Positions 54,405 to 62,946 of a stretch of 64,000 nt of DNA are shown here, piece by piece. This DNA comes from Stutzerimonas stutzeri (GTDB taxonomy: Bacteria > Pseudomonadota > Gammaproteobacteria > Pseudomonadales > Pseudomonadaceae), in contig NZ_CP007441.1 in NCBI RefSeq assembly GCF_000590475.1, positions 2,362,660 to 2,426,659 on the forward strand, read 5' to 3'. The translations under genes were made by a program, and so were the position numbers. The notes beneath the pieces were generated by a model that worked only from the letters and a program-made list of their open reading frames with translations, made no database searches and was not told the DNA's origin. Numbering within the stretch: position 1 is the stretch's first letter; every line of letters begins with the position of its first letter.

Positions 54405-57400
54405 TAGGAACCTCCATTGGAAATCTGTTGTGCCAGAACTGCGAGCCCTTGCAATGGGACAGACAGCCAGGCCGGGCGGTTCTCTGCTTCATAGGCCACT
54501 TCATACGCGGTCTTTTCCAGGCTGAAGAGTGCCAGCGCAGCATCGGCACCGGCGTCATCTTTCCAGGCGTGCGGCATTTGCGCTGTTGCCTCGCGATAGG
54601 CCTCGAGAAAGACGTTACGTGCGCTCTGTTGGTAGGTGTCGGAAATATTGCGTCGCGCCAGGTCAGCCGCTTCTGAGCTGTCGCTGGATTGAGCGTTGCG
54701 CAGGGTCATTGCCGTGGCGTACTCGAAAGAGCGCAGTACGCCCGCAACGTCTTTGAACGGGCTCAGCTTGCTACGCCGCTCTTCTAGCGAACGCGCAGGT
54801 TCGCCTTCGAAGTCGATGAAATACGCGTCGCCCTGCGCAACCAGGATCTGGCCGAGGTGCAAGTCGCCGTGGACGCGTGTACGCAACCCGCCGAGGGTTC
54901 GATCAGCGAGTCGCTTGACCTCGGCCACCAACCCCTTGCGCTGGCCAAGCAGCTGATCCACCAGCGCTGTGGATTTACGATCCAGATCGCCCCGACGAGC
55001 CTGCAGCAGATCAAGCGCATGCTCGACCTGCGCAGAGATCAACTGAGTCCACTCCTTCGCGTCGGCCGCTTTGGTGGGTTCGGCGGCAAACGCCTGGTTG
55101 TCGGTCTGCACCGCCAAGGTCATGTGCATTTCGCCGAGACGCTGGCCAAGCAACCTATTGAAGGCCTCGAGTTCTTCCAGCGCACTGAACTGGTTCTCAT
55201 GCAGCGAAACGCCACCGGCAATCTGGTCGCGCACTGCGCGATCCAGCGTGTTGAGCGTCCACTCCCAGGCATCGCCCTGGTTGTCGAGGAAGCGTTGCAC
55301 AACCATCAATGCGTACTGCTCGCCGCTCTTATCGAAGCGGCTCACCTGGCCCAGCATCGCAGAGATATGCGTGAAGCCCTGCTCGGTCAGGAAGCCGCCC
55401 ATTTCCAGTTCAGGGTGCATGCCGGCCGATACTCGGCGAAGCACTTTGATCATCATGCTGCCACCGATGATCGCAGAGCTGTTCGATTGTTCTGCAGTGA
55501 GGTAACGCACCTCGGCATCGGCCGGCAATTCCATCTCGGCGAGCTGTGCCATAGGCTGGAAGCGGATCTCGCCGTCGCCACATGGCAGCACTTGCTCTTC
55601 GCGCAGCCCCTGGATGACTCCCAGGACGAACTGGTTGAGGGCGAACGCATCGGTCAGCAGACCGACCTGTGGGCCGCGGCGGACACGCGCCATTGCCAGT
55701 TGCTGCGGCAGCGCGATATCGAAATCCGCCTCGCCGAGGAAACCCAGCGGCAGTTGGTAGAGGTCAGTGCGCCCGCCTGCATCGACCGCGATTTCGCTCA
55801 GCAACACGGGCTTTTGGGGATCGCCAAACGGCACGCTGTAGCAAATCTTGATCGAGTTGATCGATGCATCCTTGCTGGCGAACCAACGCCGCTTCGGCAG
55901 GTAAGCCGGAAGCGACTCGGTTTCAAGAATACGTTTGTTCGCCGTTGTCAGCGTGTCCAGACGCTTGAGCACAAGAGTTTGGAAGTCAGGCATGGTTTCC
56001 ACCGGTTCCTGGTGCCAGCTGGGCATCTGATGACTGGTCGCCAATTGGAACCAGTAGAAGCCGAACGGTGGCAACGTCAGAAGATAAGGCAACTGGCCGA
56101 TAGGCGGGAACGCACTGCCGCCGACCATTTCCACCGGCACCATGCCGGCGTAGTGCGACAGTTCCAGTTCTGCCGCTTGGGCAGATCGCGAAACGTTGGC
56201 GACACAGAAAATCGTTTCGGTTTCACCGGTACCTGTCGTGAACTCACGGACGTAGGCGAGAATTCGGCGGTTGCTGGGTGCGAGCATTTTCAGCGTGCCA
56301 CGGCCGAACGCCTTGAATTGCTTACGAATTGACAGCAGACGCCGCGTCCAGTTGAGCAAGGAATGCGGATCGCGCTGCTGCGCTTCGACGTTGATCGCCT
56401 GATAGCCATACAAGGGGTCCATGATCGGCGGCAGCACCAGGCTTGGCGGGTCGGCGCGAGAAAAACCACCGTTGCGGTCCACCGACCACTGCATTGGCGT
56501 GCGCACCCCGTCGCGATCACCAAGGAAGATGTTGTCGCCCATGCCGATCTCGTCACCGTAATAGATCACCGGCGTACCAGGCATCGACAGCAACAGGCTG
56601 TTGAGCAATTCGATGCGCCGGCGATCGCGCTCCAGCAACGGTGCCAGGCGCCGACGAATGCCAAGATTGATCCGCGCGCGCTTGTCCGAGGCGTAGTAGT
56701 TCCAGAGGTAGTCGCGCTCCTTGTCGGTCACCATTTCAAGCGTCAGTTCGTCATGGTTACGCAGGAAGATCGCCCACTGACAGTTCTCTGGAATGTCCGG
56801 GGTCTGGCGCAGAATATCGGTAATCGGGAAACGGTCTTCCTGGGCCAGCGCCATGTACATGCGCGGCATCAGCGGAAAGTGGAATGCCATGTGGCACTCA
56901 TCGCCAAGTCCGCCATCTTCGCCGCCAAAGTACAGCTGGGTGTCTTCCGGCCATTGGTTGGCTTCTGCCAGGAGCATGCGGTCCGGGTAATTGGCATCGA
57001 TCTCGGCGCGAATCTGCTTCAGCACCACATGGGTTTCCGGCAGGTTCTCGTTGTTAGTGCCGTCGCGCTCTACGAGATACGGGATCGCGTCCAGCCGCAA
57101 CCCATCGATACCCAGGTCGAGCCAGTAACGCATCACACTGAGCACCGCTTTCATAACCTGCGGGTTATCGAAATTGAGATCCGGCTGATGGGAATAGAAG
57201 CGGTGCCAGAAGTACTGCTGGGCGACGGGGTCCCAGGTCCAGTTCGAGACCTCAGTGTCGAGGAAGATGATCCGCGTGCCGTCGTACTTTTCGTCCGTAT
57301 CCGACCAGACGTAGAAGTCCCGGGCAGCCGAACCCTTCTTCGCCTTACGCGCGCGTTGGAACCAAGGGTGCTGGTCCGAGGTGTGGTTGATGACCAATTC

Positions 57401-57724
57401 GGTTATCACCCGCAGCCCGCGTTTGTGCGCTTCTGCAATGAATCGCTTGGCGTCGGCCATGGTCCCGTAGTCGGGATGCACACCGCGGTATTCGGCGATG
57501 TCGTAGCCGTCATCACGGCGTGGCGAGGGATAGAATGGCAACAGCCAAATGGTGTTGACGCCGAGATCGGCTATGTAATCGAGCTTCTCGATCAGGCCCT
57601 GAAAATCGCCGACGCCGTCGTTGTTCGAGTCGTAGAACGATTTGAGGTGGACCTGATAGACCACCGCGTCCTTGTACCAGAGAGGATCCTTGATAAAGGC
57701 GGCTGGTTTACGCGCTTTGGCCAT
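54404..57724 (-). CDS. treS: Trehalose synthase-maltokinase fusion (TreS-Mak/Pep2)
   Basis: The 1106-residue protein has two enzymes. Residues about 1-550 are TreS (GH13_16), which interconverts trehalose and maltose: WYKDAVVYQVHLKSFYDSNNDGVGDF, nucleophile in GIDGLRLDAIPYL, acid/base in LLAEANQWPED, and FLRNHDELTLEM. Residues about 590-1100 are maltokinase, which makes maltose-1-phosphate with ATP: LPKRRWFASKD, RVHGDLHLGQIL and YFIDFEGEP. The fusion channels trehalose into the GlgE pathway. A good RBS precedes the ATG at 57724, and a 22-bp palindrome lies about 80 bp upstream. Confidence 0.95.
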   Translation of the reverse strand: MAKARKPAAFIKDPLWYKDAVVYQVHLKSFYDSNNDGVGDFQGLIEKLDYIADLGVNTIWLLPFYPSPRRDDGYDIAEYRGVHPDYGTMADAKRFIAEAHKRGLRVITELVINHTSDQHPWFQRARKAKKGSAARDFYVWSDTDEKYDGTRIIFLDTEVSNWTWDPVAQQYFWHRFYSHQPDLNFDNPQVMKAVLSVMRYWLDLGIDGLRLDAIPYLVERDGTNNENLPETHVVLKQIRAEIDANYPDRMLLAEANQWPEDTQLYFGGEDGGLGDECHMAFHFPLMPRMYMALAQEDRFPITDILRQTPDIPENCQWAIFLRNHDELTLEMVTDKERDYLWNYYASDKRARINLGIRRRLAPLLERDRRRIELLNSLLLSMPGTPVIYYGDEIGMGDNIFLGDRDGVRTPMQWSVDRNGGFSRADPPSLVLPPIMDPLYGYQAINVEAQQRDPHSLLNWTRRLLSIRKQFKAFGRGTLKMLAPSNRRILAYVREFTTGTGETETIFCVANVSRSAQAAELELSHYAGMVPVEMVGGSAFPPIGQLPYLLTLPPFGFYWFQLATSHQMPSWHQEPVETMPDFQTLVLKRLDTLTTANKRILETESLPAYLPKRRWFASKDASINSIKICYSVPFGDPQKPVLLSEIAVDAGGRTDLYQLPLGFLGEADFDIALPQQLAMARVRRGPQVGLLTDAFALNQFVLGVIQGLREEQVLPCGDGEIRFQPMAQLAEMELPADAEVRYLTAEQSNSSAIIGGSMMIKVLRRVSAGMHPELEMGGFLTEQGFTHISAMLGQVSRFDKSGEQYALMVVQRFLDNQGDAWEWTLNTLDRAVRDQIAGGVSLHENQFSALEELEAFNRLLGQRLGEMHMTLAVQTDNQAFAAEPTKAADAKEWTQLISAQVEHALDLLQARRGDLDRKSTALVDQLLGQRKGLVAEVKRLADRTLGGLRTRVHGDLHLGQILVAQGDAYFIDFEGEPARSLEERRSKLSPFKDVAGVLRSFEYATAMTLRNAQSSDSSEAADLARRNISDTYQQSARNVFLEAYREATAQMPHAWKDDAGADAALALFSLEKTAYEVAYEAENRPAWLSVPLQGLAVLAQQISNGGS

Positions 57725-57804
57725 GTTCTCGTTCCTTTCACGACCTCCAGAACCCGTTACATCAAGGCACCGGGTGGAGACTTAAAAAGTGCACCGGCAC
57801 TAGA

Positions 57805-57826
57805 ATATGGATTAGCTAATCCATAT
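57805..57826. promoter_or_regulatory. Perfect 22-bp palindrome upstream of treS
   Basis: ATATGGATTAG is followed at once by its reverse complement, with no spacer and no mismatch. On the minus strand it overlaps a possible -10 (TATATG) set 16 bp from TTGCCT. This is the form of a dimeric repressor site; the protein is unknown. Confidence 0.55.
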
Positions 57827-57867
57827 AACCTGCTGATACTTAAAGGCAATTAAACATGTTCTAGAAT

Positions 57868-59880
57868 TTACCTTAAGTCAGGGTCTGGGGCGTCAGCAGT
57901 GAGTCGCCAGATGCCGAACGGTAGGTGCCAAGGCTCGATACGCATCCACTGCGACTTGCCGTACCAAGTCCAGCGATGCCCGTTCATAAGGTCTTCGCCT
58001 CGGGTTTCGGCATTGTCGGGCAGTCCCAATTCCCACAGTGGAAGTTCGAAATGGGCTTCCTGAGCGTTGTGAGGATCGAGGCTGATGGCGATCAAAATGA
58101 AATTGGAGCGATCCGGCGTACGTTTGCCGAAAAACAGGATGTTGTCGTTATAAGCGGTGTACGCGCTGAAGCCGAGGTGAGTCTGCAGCGCAGGGTTTTG
58201 CCGGCGGATGCGGTTGAGCTGAGCGATCTCGGCAACGATGTTACCCGGCGCGTGATAGTCGCGCGGACGGATCTCGTACTTCTCCGAGTCGAGGTATTCC
58301 TCCTTGCCGGGAATCGCGGCGGATTCGCACAGCTCGAAGCCCGAATACATGCCCCAGAGCCCTGAGCCCATGGTCGCCAATGCCGCACGAATGAGGAAGC
58401 CGGGGCGACCGGAGTCGTGCAGGAAGAACGGATTGATATCCGGCGTGTTGACGAAGAAGTTCGGCCGGTAACAGTCGCGCAGTGGCGGCTCGTTGAGTTC
58501 GGTGAGGTACTCGCTCAGCTCCGCCTTGTTGTTGCGCCAGGTGAAATAGGTGTAGCTCTGGTTGAAGCCAACCTTGCCCAGACGCGCCATCATCGCGGGG
58601 CGAGTGAACGCCTCGGAGAGGAACATGACGTCCGGATCGCGCTCACGGATGTCCGCGATCATCCACTCCCAGAACGGCAGCGGCTTGGTATGCGGATTGT
58701 CGACACGGAAGATCTTCACGCCTTGCTGCACCCAGTGCCAGACCACGTCGCGCAAAGCGATCCACAGGTCCGGCATGGCATCTTCGGCGTAGAAATCGAC
58801 GTTGACGATGTCCTGGTATTTCTTGGGTGGGTTTTCCGCGTAGCGGATCGTCCCGTCCGGTCGCCATGAGAACCAGCCCGGATGTTCCTTCAGCCAGGGA
58901 TGGTCCTGGGAGCATTGAATGGCGAAATCGAGCGCGATTTCCAGGCCGTGCTCGCGCGCAGCGGCCACCAGCTCGCGGAAGTCTTCGAGCGTGCCCAGCT
59001 GTGGATGCACGGCGTCGTGGCCGCCCTCCTCGCTGCCAATGGCATAAGGACTGCCCGGATCGTTTGGGCCGGCGTTCAGCGTGTTGTTGCGGCCTTTACG
59101 GTGCTGCCGTCCAATGGGATGAATCGGCGTGAAATAGAGCACATCGAAGCCCATGTCGCGGATCGATGGCAGACGCTTGTGCACATCACGGAAGGTACCG
59201 TGGCGATTCGGGTCATCGGTTTCGGAGCGCGGAAACAACTCGTACCAGCTGGCGAACTGGGCCAGCGGCCGTTCGACTTCGAGGGGGAATACCTGGCTCT
59301 GACTGCAATGCTCCCGTGGATCGGCATCGGCCATGACGGCGGCGGTCTCTTCAGCCAGCAGAACCGACACGCGCTCGTCGTCCAGGTGCGCCGTGCTCAG
59401 ACGGTGCAACAGATCATCGATGATGGCCTTGATTTCGCCGTGAGTACGGCCGCTGGCCCGCTCCAGCAGCAAGCGTCCCTCTTCCAACTCCAACTGCACC
59501 GGCACACCGGCGGCATGCTTCTTGGACAGCTCGTAACGATAGGTCTCGTAGATGTCCCACCAGGCTTCGATCATGAATTCATGGCCGGCGACCTGCGTCG
59601 GGGTGAAATGCCCTTCCCAGCTGTCATTGCCGATCAGCTTGAGCCTGGCACGGCGCCAGCTGTCTTCTTCCTTGGTCCGCCAGCAGATCGCGGCGGCGAG
59701 CTGGTCGTGGCCGTCGGCGAATATCTTGCTGGTCACATTCACCGGATGGCCGATGATGGCCTTCGCAGCGAAACGCCCACCGTCGAGCACCGGCTCGGTC
59801 GACTCGATGGCGATGCGCGGCATTTTCAATGCTTGTTCCAATCGAGGGTGAATCGTTGCGTGGGGCTGTGTATCGGTCAT
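57868..59880 (-). CDS. glgE: Alpha-1,4-glucan:maltose-1-phosphate maltosyltransferase (GH13_3)
   Basis: GlgE moves maltose from maltose-1-phosphate onto growing alpha-1,4-glucan. The 670-residue protein has an N-terminal domain (PVLDGGRFAAKAIIGHPVNV), the helical S-domain region, and a GH13 barrel with FTPIHPIGRQHRKGRNN, nucleophile in IFRVDNPHTKPLPFWEW and acid/base in MFLSEAFTRPAMM, the family signatures. The ATG at 59880 follows CAGGAG; 33 upstream codons are rejected. It leads the order glgE-treS-glgB; a 143-bp gap with a palindrome precedes treS. Confidence 0.96.
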   Translation of the reverse strand: MTDTQPHATIHPRLEQALKMPRIAIESTEPVLDGGRFAAKAIIGHPVNVTSKIFADGHDQLAAAICWRTKEEDSWRRARLKLIGNDSWEGHFTPTQVAGHEFMIEAWWDIYETYRYELSKKHAAGVPVQLELEEGRLLLERASGRTHGEIKAIIDDLLHRLSTAHLDDERVSVLLAEETAAVMADADPREHCSQSQVFPLEVERPLAQFASWYELFPRSETDDPNRHGTFRDVHKRLPSIRDMGFDVLYFTPIHPIGRQHRKGRNNTLNAGPNDPGSPYAIGSEEGGHDAVHPQLGTLEDFRELVAAAREHGLEIALDFAIQCSQDHPWLKEHPGWFSWRPDGTIRYAENPPKKYQDIVNVDFYAEDAMPDLWIALRDVVWHWVQQGVKIFRVDNPHTKPLPFWEWMIADIRERDPDVMFLSEAFTRPAMMARLGKVGFNQSYTYFTWRNNKAELSEYLTELNEPPLRDCYRPNFFVNTPDINPFFLHDSGRPGFLIRAALATMGSGLWGMYSGFELCESAAIPGKEEYLDSEKYEIRPRDYHAPGNIVAEIAQLNRIRRQNPALQTHLGFSAYTAYNDNILFFGKRTPDRSNFILIAISLDPHNAQEAHFELPLWELGLPDNAETRGEDLMNGHRWTWYGKSQWMRIEPWHLPFGIWRLTADAPDPDLR

Positions 59881-60218
59881 CGAGCGGGCTCCTGCGGCCT
59901 GAGTCGTTGCGATACGGCAAACCAACCGCGGCGGAGGCGGCGACCGTTCGGGTTGAATTTGCCGTGTGAAAACCCGCACTGCAGGCTTTCATGGGCTCTG
60001 TTCTTCCGAACCAACGGAGGCTGTAAAGTTCAGCAGAACAGACCGCTGCGGTGCAGCTGAATGTCGCGGTACGACGGCTGTCGGAAACTGCAACGCGGGA
60101 TCCAAGAAAGGTCTGTACTCCAGAGCGAGGAGCGATGCGGGAAACACCGCCGGCAACCTGACGCCCGCTCGTCCCTGAATAATGCCGATCAAAGATTCCG
60201 ATTGATGGAAAAGCCGCC
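59881..60218. other. Upstream region of glgE and the small gene at 60219
   Basis: About 340 bp that must hold the glgE promoter and one for the divergent small frame. I see no clear boxes, repeats or RNA gene. Confidence 0.4.
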
Positions 60219-60382
60219 ATGACGCCGCATGCCCGCCCCGATGTGCCCCAACCCGACCCTGTCGTTCACGACAAACCGGGGGATGTACTGCAGTGCCTTG
60301 CCCTGACGATATCGAGAACTACAAACCTGGCACGCCGTTCGGTGGTCAGGCCGTAGCCGACGAGGAGCCAGAACCTACTTGA
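60219..60382 (+). pseudogene. Small gene with apparent frameshift, function unknown
   Basis: GGAAAAG precedes an ATG that opens MTPHARPDVPQPDPVVHDKP and GDVLQ. Near 60292-60305 the natural-looking reading moves to the -1 frame, which continues PDDIENYKPGTPFGGQAV and ends in EEPEPT before TGA at 60380. The original frame runs on as basic, unlikely sequence to a TAG. This suggests a single-base change that broke a gene of about 53 codons, or a sequencing error. It ends five bases before the fdhE stop, convergent to it. Confidence 0.4.
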
Positions 60383-60386
60383 GTGC

Positions 60387-61328
60387 TCACGCTCCCATGA
60401 TCAGCAGCGGGTTATAGCCGCTGCGCGCGTACTCATCCTGCTCGGCCAGCAGCATGTCCAGTGCAAGACTGGCGAGGTCGTCAGCAACCGGGTCGGCGCG
60501 ACCGTGTAGCTCGCGCTGCATGATTTTCAGATAGCTATGGCACTCGTTGCAGGCCTCCGCCTGGACCGGCAGGAACGGCTTGCCCTGCTCATCGTCGAGG
60601 GTCAGATAGAGCAGCTTGCCGCCCGTATCGCATGCGCTGCAGGTTACGCGTTCCAGATGCCATTCGGTCGCACACAGCGCGCAGTGCAGATAGCGCACAC
60701 CACTGCGATGGCGCTCGTTGTGAACCACGCTGGCCACGGGTGCAGCGCCGCAACATGGGCATAGCGCCTTCGCCTCGCCCGTGGGACGCGCCGGCACACC
60801 GGACAGACCGATGGCCAGACGCACCCAGGCGACCTGCAACGCCGCGGCCACTAGGGGCAGCAAAGCACGGGTCGCTTCGTTGCCGGCGCGCATCTCCAAC
60901 ACATCATCAGCCAAAGCATCGAGCTGGTCGGTAGGCATTTCGCGCAGTTGAGCGAGCAACGGTCGCTGATGTTCTCCCACGTGCAGCTCCACCGCAGCGA
61001 GAATGGCAAGCAGGTCCTTCTGCCAAATCACATCTCGGCGCAATGCCTGGAAACCCAGCGGCGGCATGCCGTGCTTTAGCGCCTGGTCGAACGCATCCGG
61101 CGCGGGACGCCAGTCAGGTTCGCGTTCGGACAGGACCTGGTGCTGGGCCTGTACCAGGCGTGCCATGAAGGCGAGAAACTCGTCCAGCGCCGGCACCTGC
61201 ACAACCAGCTCTCTCAATCGGGTCGCCCGCTTGCTGAAAACCTTGGCATCCGGCAACACCACGTGGGGTGCCTCCATGATTCCGGAAGGCGCGCTTCCAT
61301 AGGCGTGGTTCACTGCAGCTCCTTTCAT
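60387..61328 (-). CDS. fdhE: Formate dehydrogenase accessory protein FdhE
   Basis: FdhE is needed for activity of respiratory formate dehydrogenases in the cytoplasm and binds their catalytic subunit. The 313 residues contain the cysteine pairs of its rubredoxin-like metal site: CPCCGAAP, LHCALCATEW, VTCSACD and EACNECHSYL. The ATG at 61328 overlaps the fdnI stop by ATGA; the 92-codon longer frame is antisense-like and rejected. It is the last gene of the formate dehydrogenase operon in the window. Confidence 0.93.
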   Translation of the reverse strand: MKGAAVNHAYGSAPSGIMEAPHVVLPDAKVFSKRATRLRELVVQVPALDEFLAFMARLVQAQHQVLSEREPDWRPAPDAFDQALKHGMPPLGFQALRRDVIWQKDLLAILAAVELHVGEHQRPLLAQLREMPTDQLDALADDVLEMRAGNEATRALLPLVAAALQVAWVRLAIGLSGVPARPTGEAKALCPCCGAAPVASVVHNERHRSGVRYLHCALCATEWHLERVTCSACDTGGKLLYLTLDDEQGKPFLPVQAEACNECHSYLKIMQRELHGRADPVADDLASLALDMLLAEQDEYARSGYNPLLIMGA

Positions 61329-62014
61329 CGGCGGCGATCCTGTACTTCGCTGGTAGGTGACGCGCTTTGCGAATCGGTTTTGCGGTTGCGCATGACGTCC
61401 TCGTACCACAGCCCGTGATGGTGTCTTGCCCAGGCATGGCTGACGCGGCCCTGCGTCATGGCCCGCACCGACCCTTTGACCCAGATGGCCGCGTAGATAT
61501 GAATGATCAGCGTGATAATCGCGATGAAGGCCGCGATTGCATGGATCATCACCGCCCACCGCAACGCCCAGACCGGCATGCCGTCGGCGATCCAGGGGCG
61601 CCAAAGCACGATGCCGGTAATCAGCAGCACCGGCACGGTGGCCAGAAAGAGCCAGTACACCAGCTTCTGTCCGGCGTTGTTCTTGCCCACCGGGGGAAGC
61701 CGCTCGTCACGGTTGCTGAGCACATCGCCGATCTGCCGCACCCATTGCACGTCGTGTCGCCGAATCAGGTTATCGCCGAAAAAACGTACGGCCTGAATGA
61801 CGAAGAACAGCGACATGAACACACCGATATAGGGGTGTACGATTCGCGTCGGCTCCGGCCCACCGAACAACGTGGTAAGCCCGAAGAACGCCGGATAGAA
61901 CAACGCCAGCCCGCTCAATGTGAGCAGCACGAAGCTGATCGAGATGAGCCAGTGATTGACCCGCGTCCACCAGCCGTACCGCAGGATGCCGTGGTTGATG
62001 TTGGAATGACTCAT
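61325..62014 (-). CDS. fdnI: Formate dehydrogenase gamma subunit (cytochrome b556)
   Basis: The 229-residue membrane protein has four helices with haem-b histidines in RYGWWTRVNHWLISISFVLL, RIVHPYIGVFMSLFFV and WAVMIHAIAAFIAIITLIIHIYAAIWVKGSV. It passes electrons from the beta subunit to quinone at the inner membrane. It overlaps fdxH by ATGA and fdhE in the same way. The C-terminal 20 residues are polar. The symbol could equally be fdoI. Confidence 0.93.
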   Translation of the reverse strand: MSHSNINHGILRYGWWTRVNHWLISISFVLLTLSGLALFYPAFFGLTTLFGGPEPTRIVHPYIGVFMSLFFVIQAVRFFGDNLIRRHDVQWVRQIGDVLSNRDERLPPVGKNNAGQKLVYWLFLATVPVLLITGIVLWRPWIADGMPVWALRWAVMIHAIAAFIAIITLIIHIYAAIWVKGSVRAMTQGRVSHAWARHHHGLWYEDVMRNRKTDSQSASPTSEVQDRRR

Positions 62015-62946
62015 AGCCGGTCCTCCCCACGCCGATCGAGCGCTCGATCGTCCGCCGCCAACTCAGGATCCGGATCGTCTTCCGGCTCTTCCTTTGGCCC
62101 CTTCATCACGTAGTGGAAGAAACCGGCCAGCACCGACACGCCCAGCGCCACGGACATGATCGGCTTGGTCACGCCCTTCCACAGCTCTACGGTCGGGCTG
62201 ATGTGCGGATCCTTCGGCAAGCCGCTGTAGAGCTCAGGCCTGTCCGCGTGTTGCAGCACGTAGACGACATGGGTGCCGCCCACACCGGGCGGATCGTAGA
62301 TCCCGGCATTGTCGTAACCGCGGCCCTTGAGATGCGCGACCCGGTGCGAGCCGTAATCGAGCATGTCCTCTTTGGTGCCGAACATGATGGCCGAGGTCGG
62401 GCAGCTCTTCACGCAAGCTGGCTCGAGCCCGTTGAACACCCGATCCGAGCACAGCGTGCATTTGTAGGCCTTGTTGTCCTTTTTCGAGATCCGAGGAATG
62501 TCGAAAGGACACCCAGCCACGCAGTAGCCGCAGCCGATGCAGTGCTCGGAATTGAAATCGACGATGCCATTGGCGTACTGCACGATCGCACCGGGCGATG
62601 GACAGGCCTTGAGGCAGCCCGGCTCGGCGCAATGCATGCAGTTGTCCTTGCGGATCAGCCACTCGAGATTGCCCTGCTCATCCTCGTACTCGCTGAAGCG
62701 CATGACCTCGAACGACTCTGGCGACAGGTCCTGCGGGTTGTTGTAGGTGCCGTCGCATTCGCCGACCTCGTCTCGCAGGTCGTTCCATTCGGAACAGGCG
62801 ACCTGGCACGCCTTGCAGCCGATACACACCGATACATCGATCAGCTTCGTGACGGCATTCACGCCCCCATGCCGCACCTGCGGCGATGGCGTGGTGGTCG
62901 CTGAGCGAGCGATGATGTTTTGCAGGTTGATCTGATCTCCACGCAT
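62011..62946 (-). CDS. fdxH: Formate dehydrogenase iron-sulfur (beta) subunit
   Basis: The 311-residue protein holds four 4Fe-4S cysteine clusters: VCIGCKACQVACSEW, CMHCAEPGCLKACP, CIGCGYCVAGCPFDIP and CTLCSDRVFNGLEPACVKSCP. A single C-terminal membrane helix (about residues 262-282, SVALGVSVLAGFFHYV) anchors it. It links the molybdenum subunit to the cytochrome. The ATG shares one base with the fdnG TGA. Confidence 0.95.
   Translation of the reverse strand: MRGDQINLQNIIARSATTTPSPQVRHGGVNAVTKLIDVSVCIGCKACQVACSEWNDLRDEVGECDGTYNNPQDLSPESFEVMRFSEYEDEQGNLEWLIRKDNCMHCAEPGCLKACPSPGAIVQYANGIVDFNSEHCIGCGYCVAGCPFDIPRISKKDNKAYKCTLCSDRVFNGLEPACVKSCPTSAIMFGTKEDMLDYGSHRVAHLKGRGYDNAGIYDPPGVGGTHVVYVLQHADRPELYSGLPKDPHISPTVELWKGVTKPIMSVALGVSVLAGFFHYVMKGPKEEPEDDPDPELAADDRALDRRGEDRL

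Noticed and set aside
54857..57853. Two long plus-strand frames (about 490 codons each) antisense to treS-maltokinase
   Set aside because: Both mirror the codons of the fusion gene and show no domain features.
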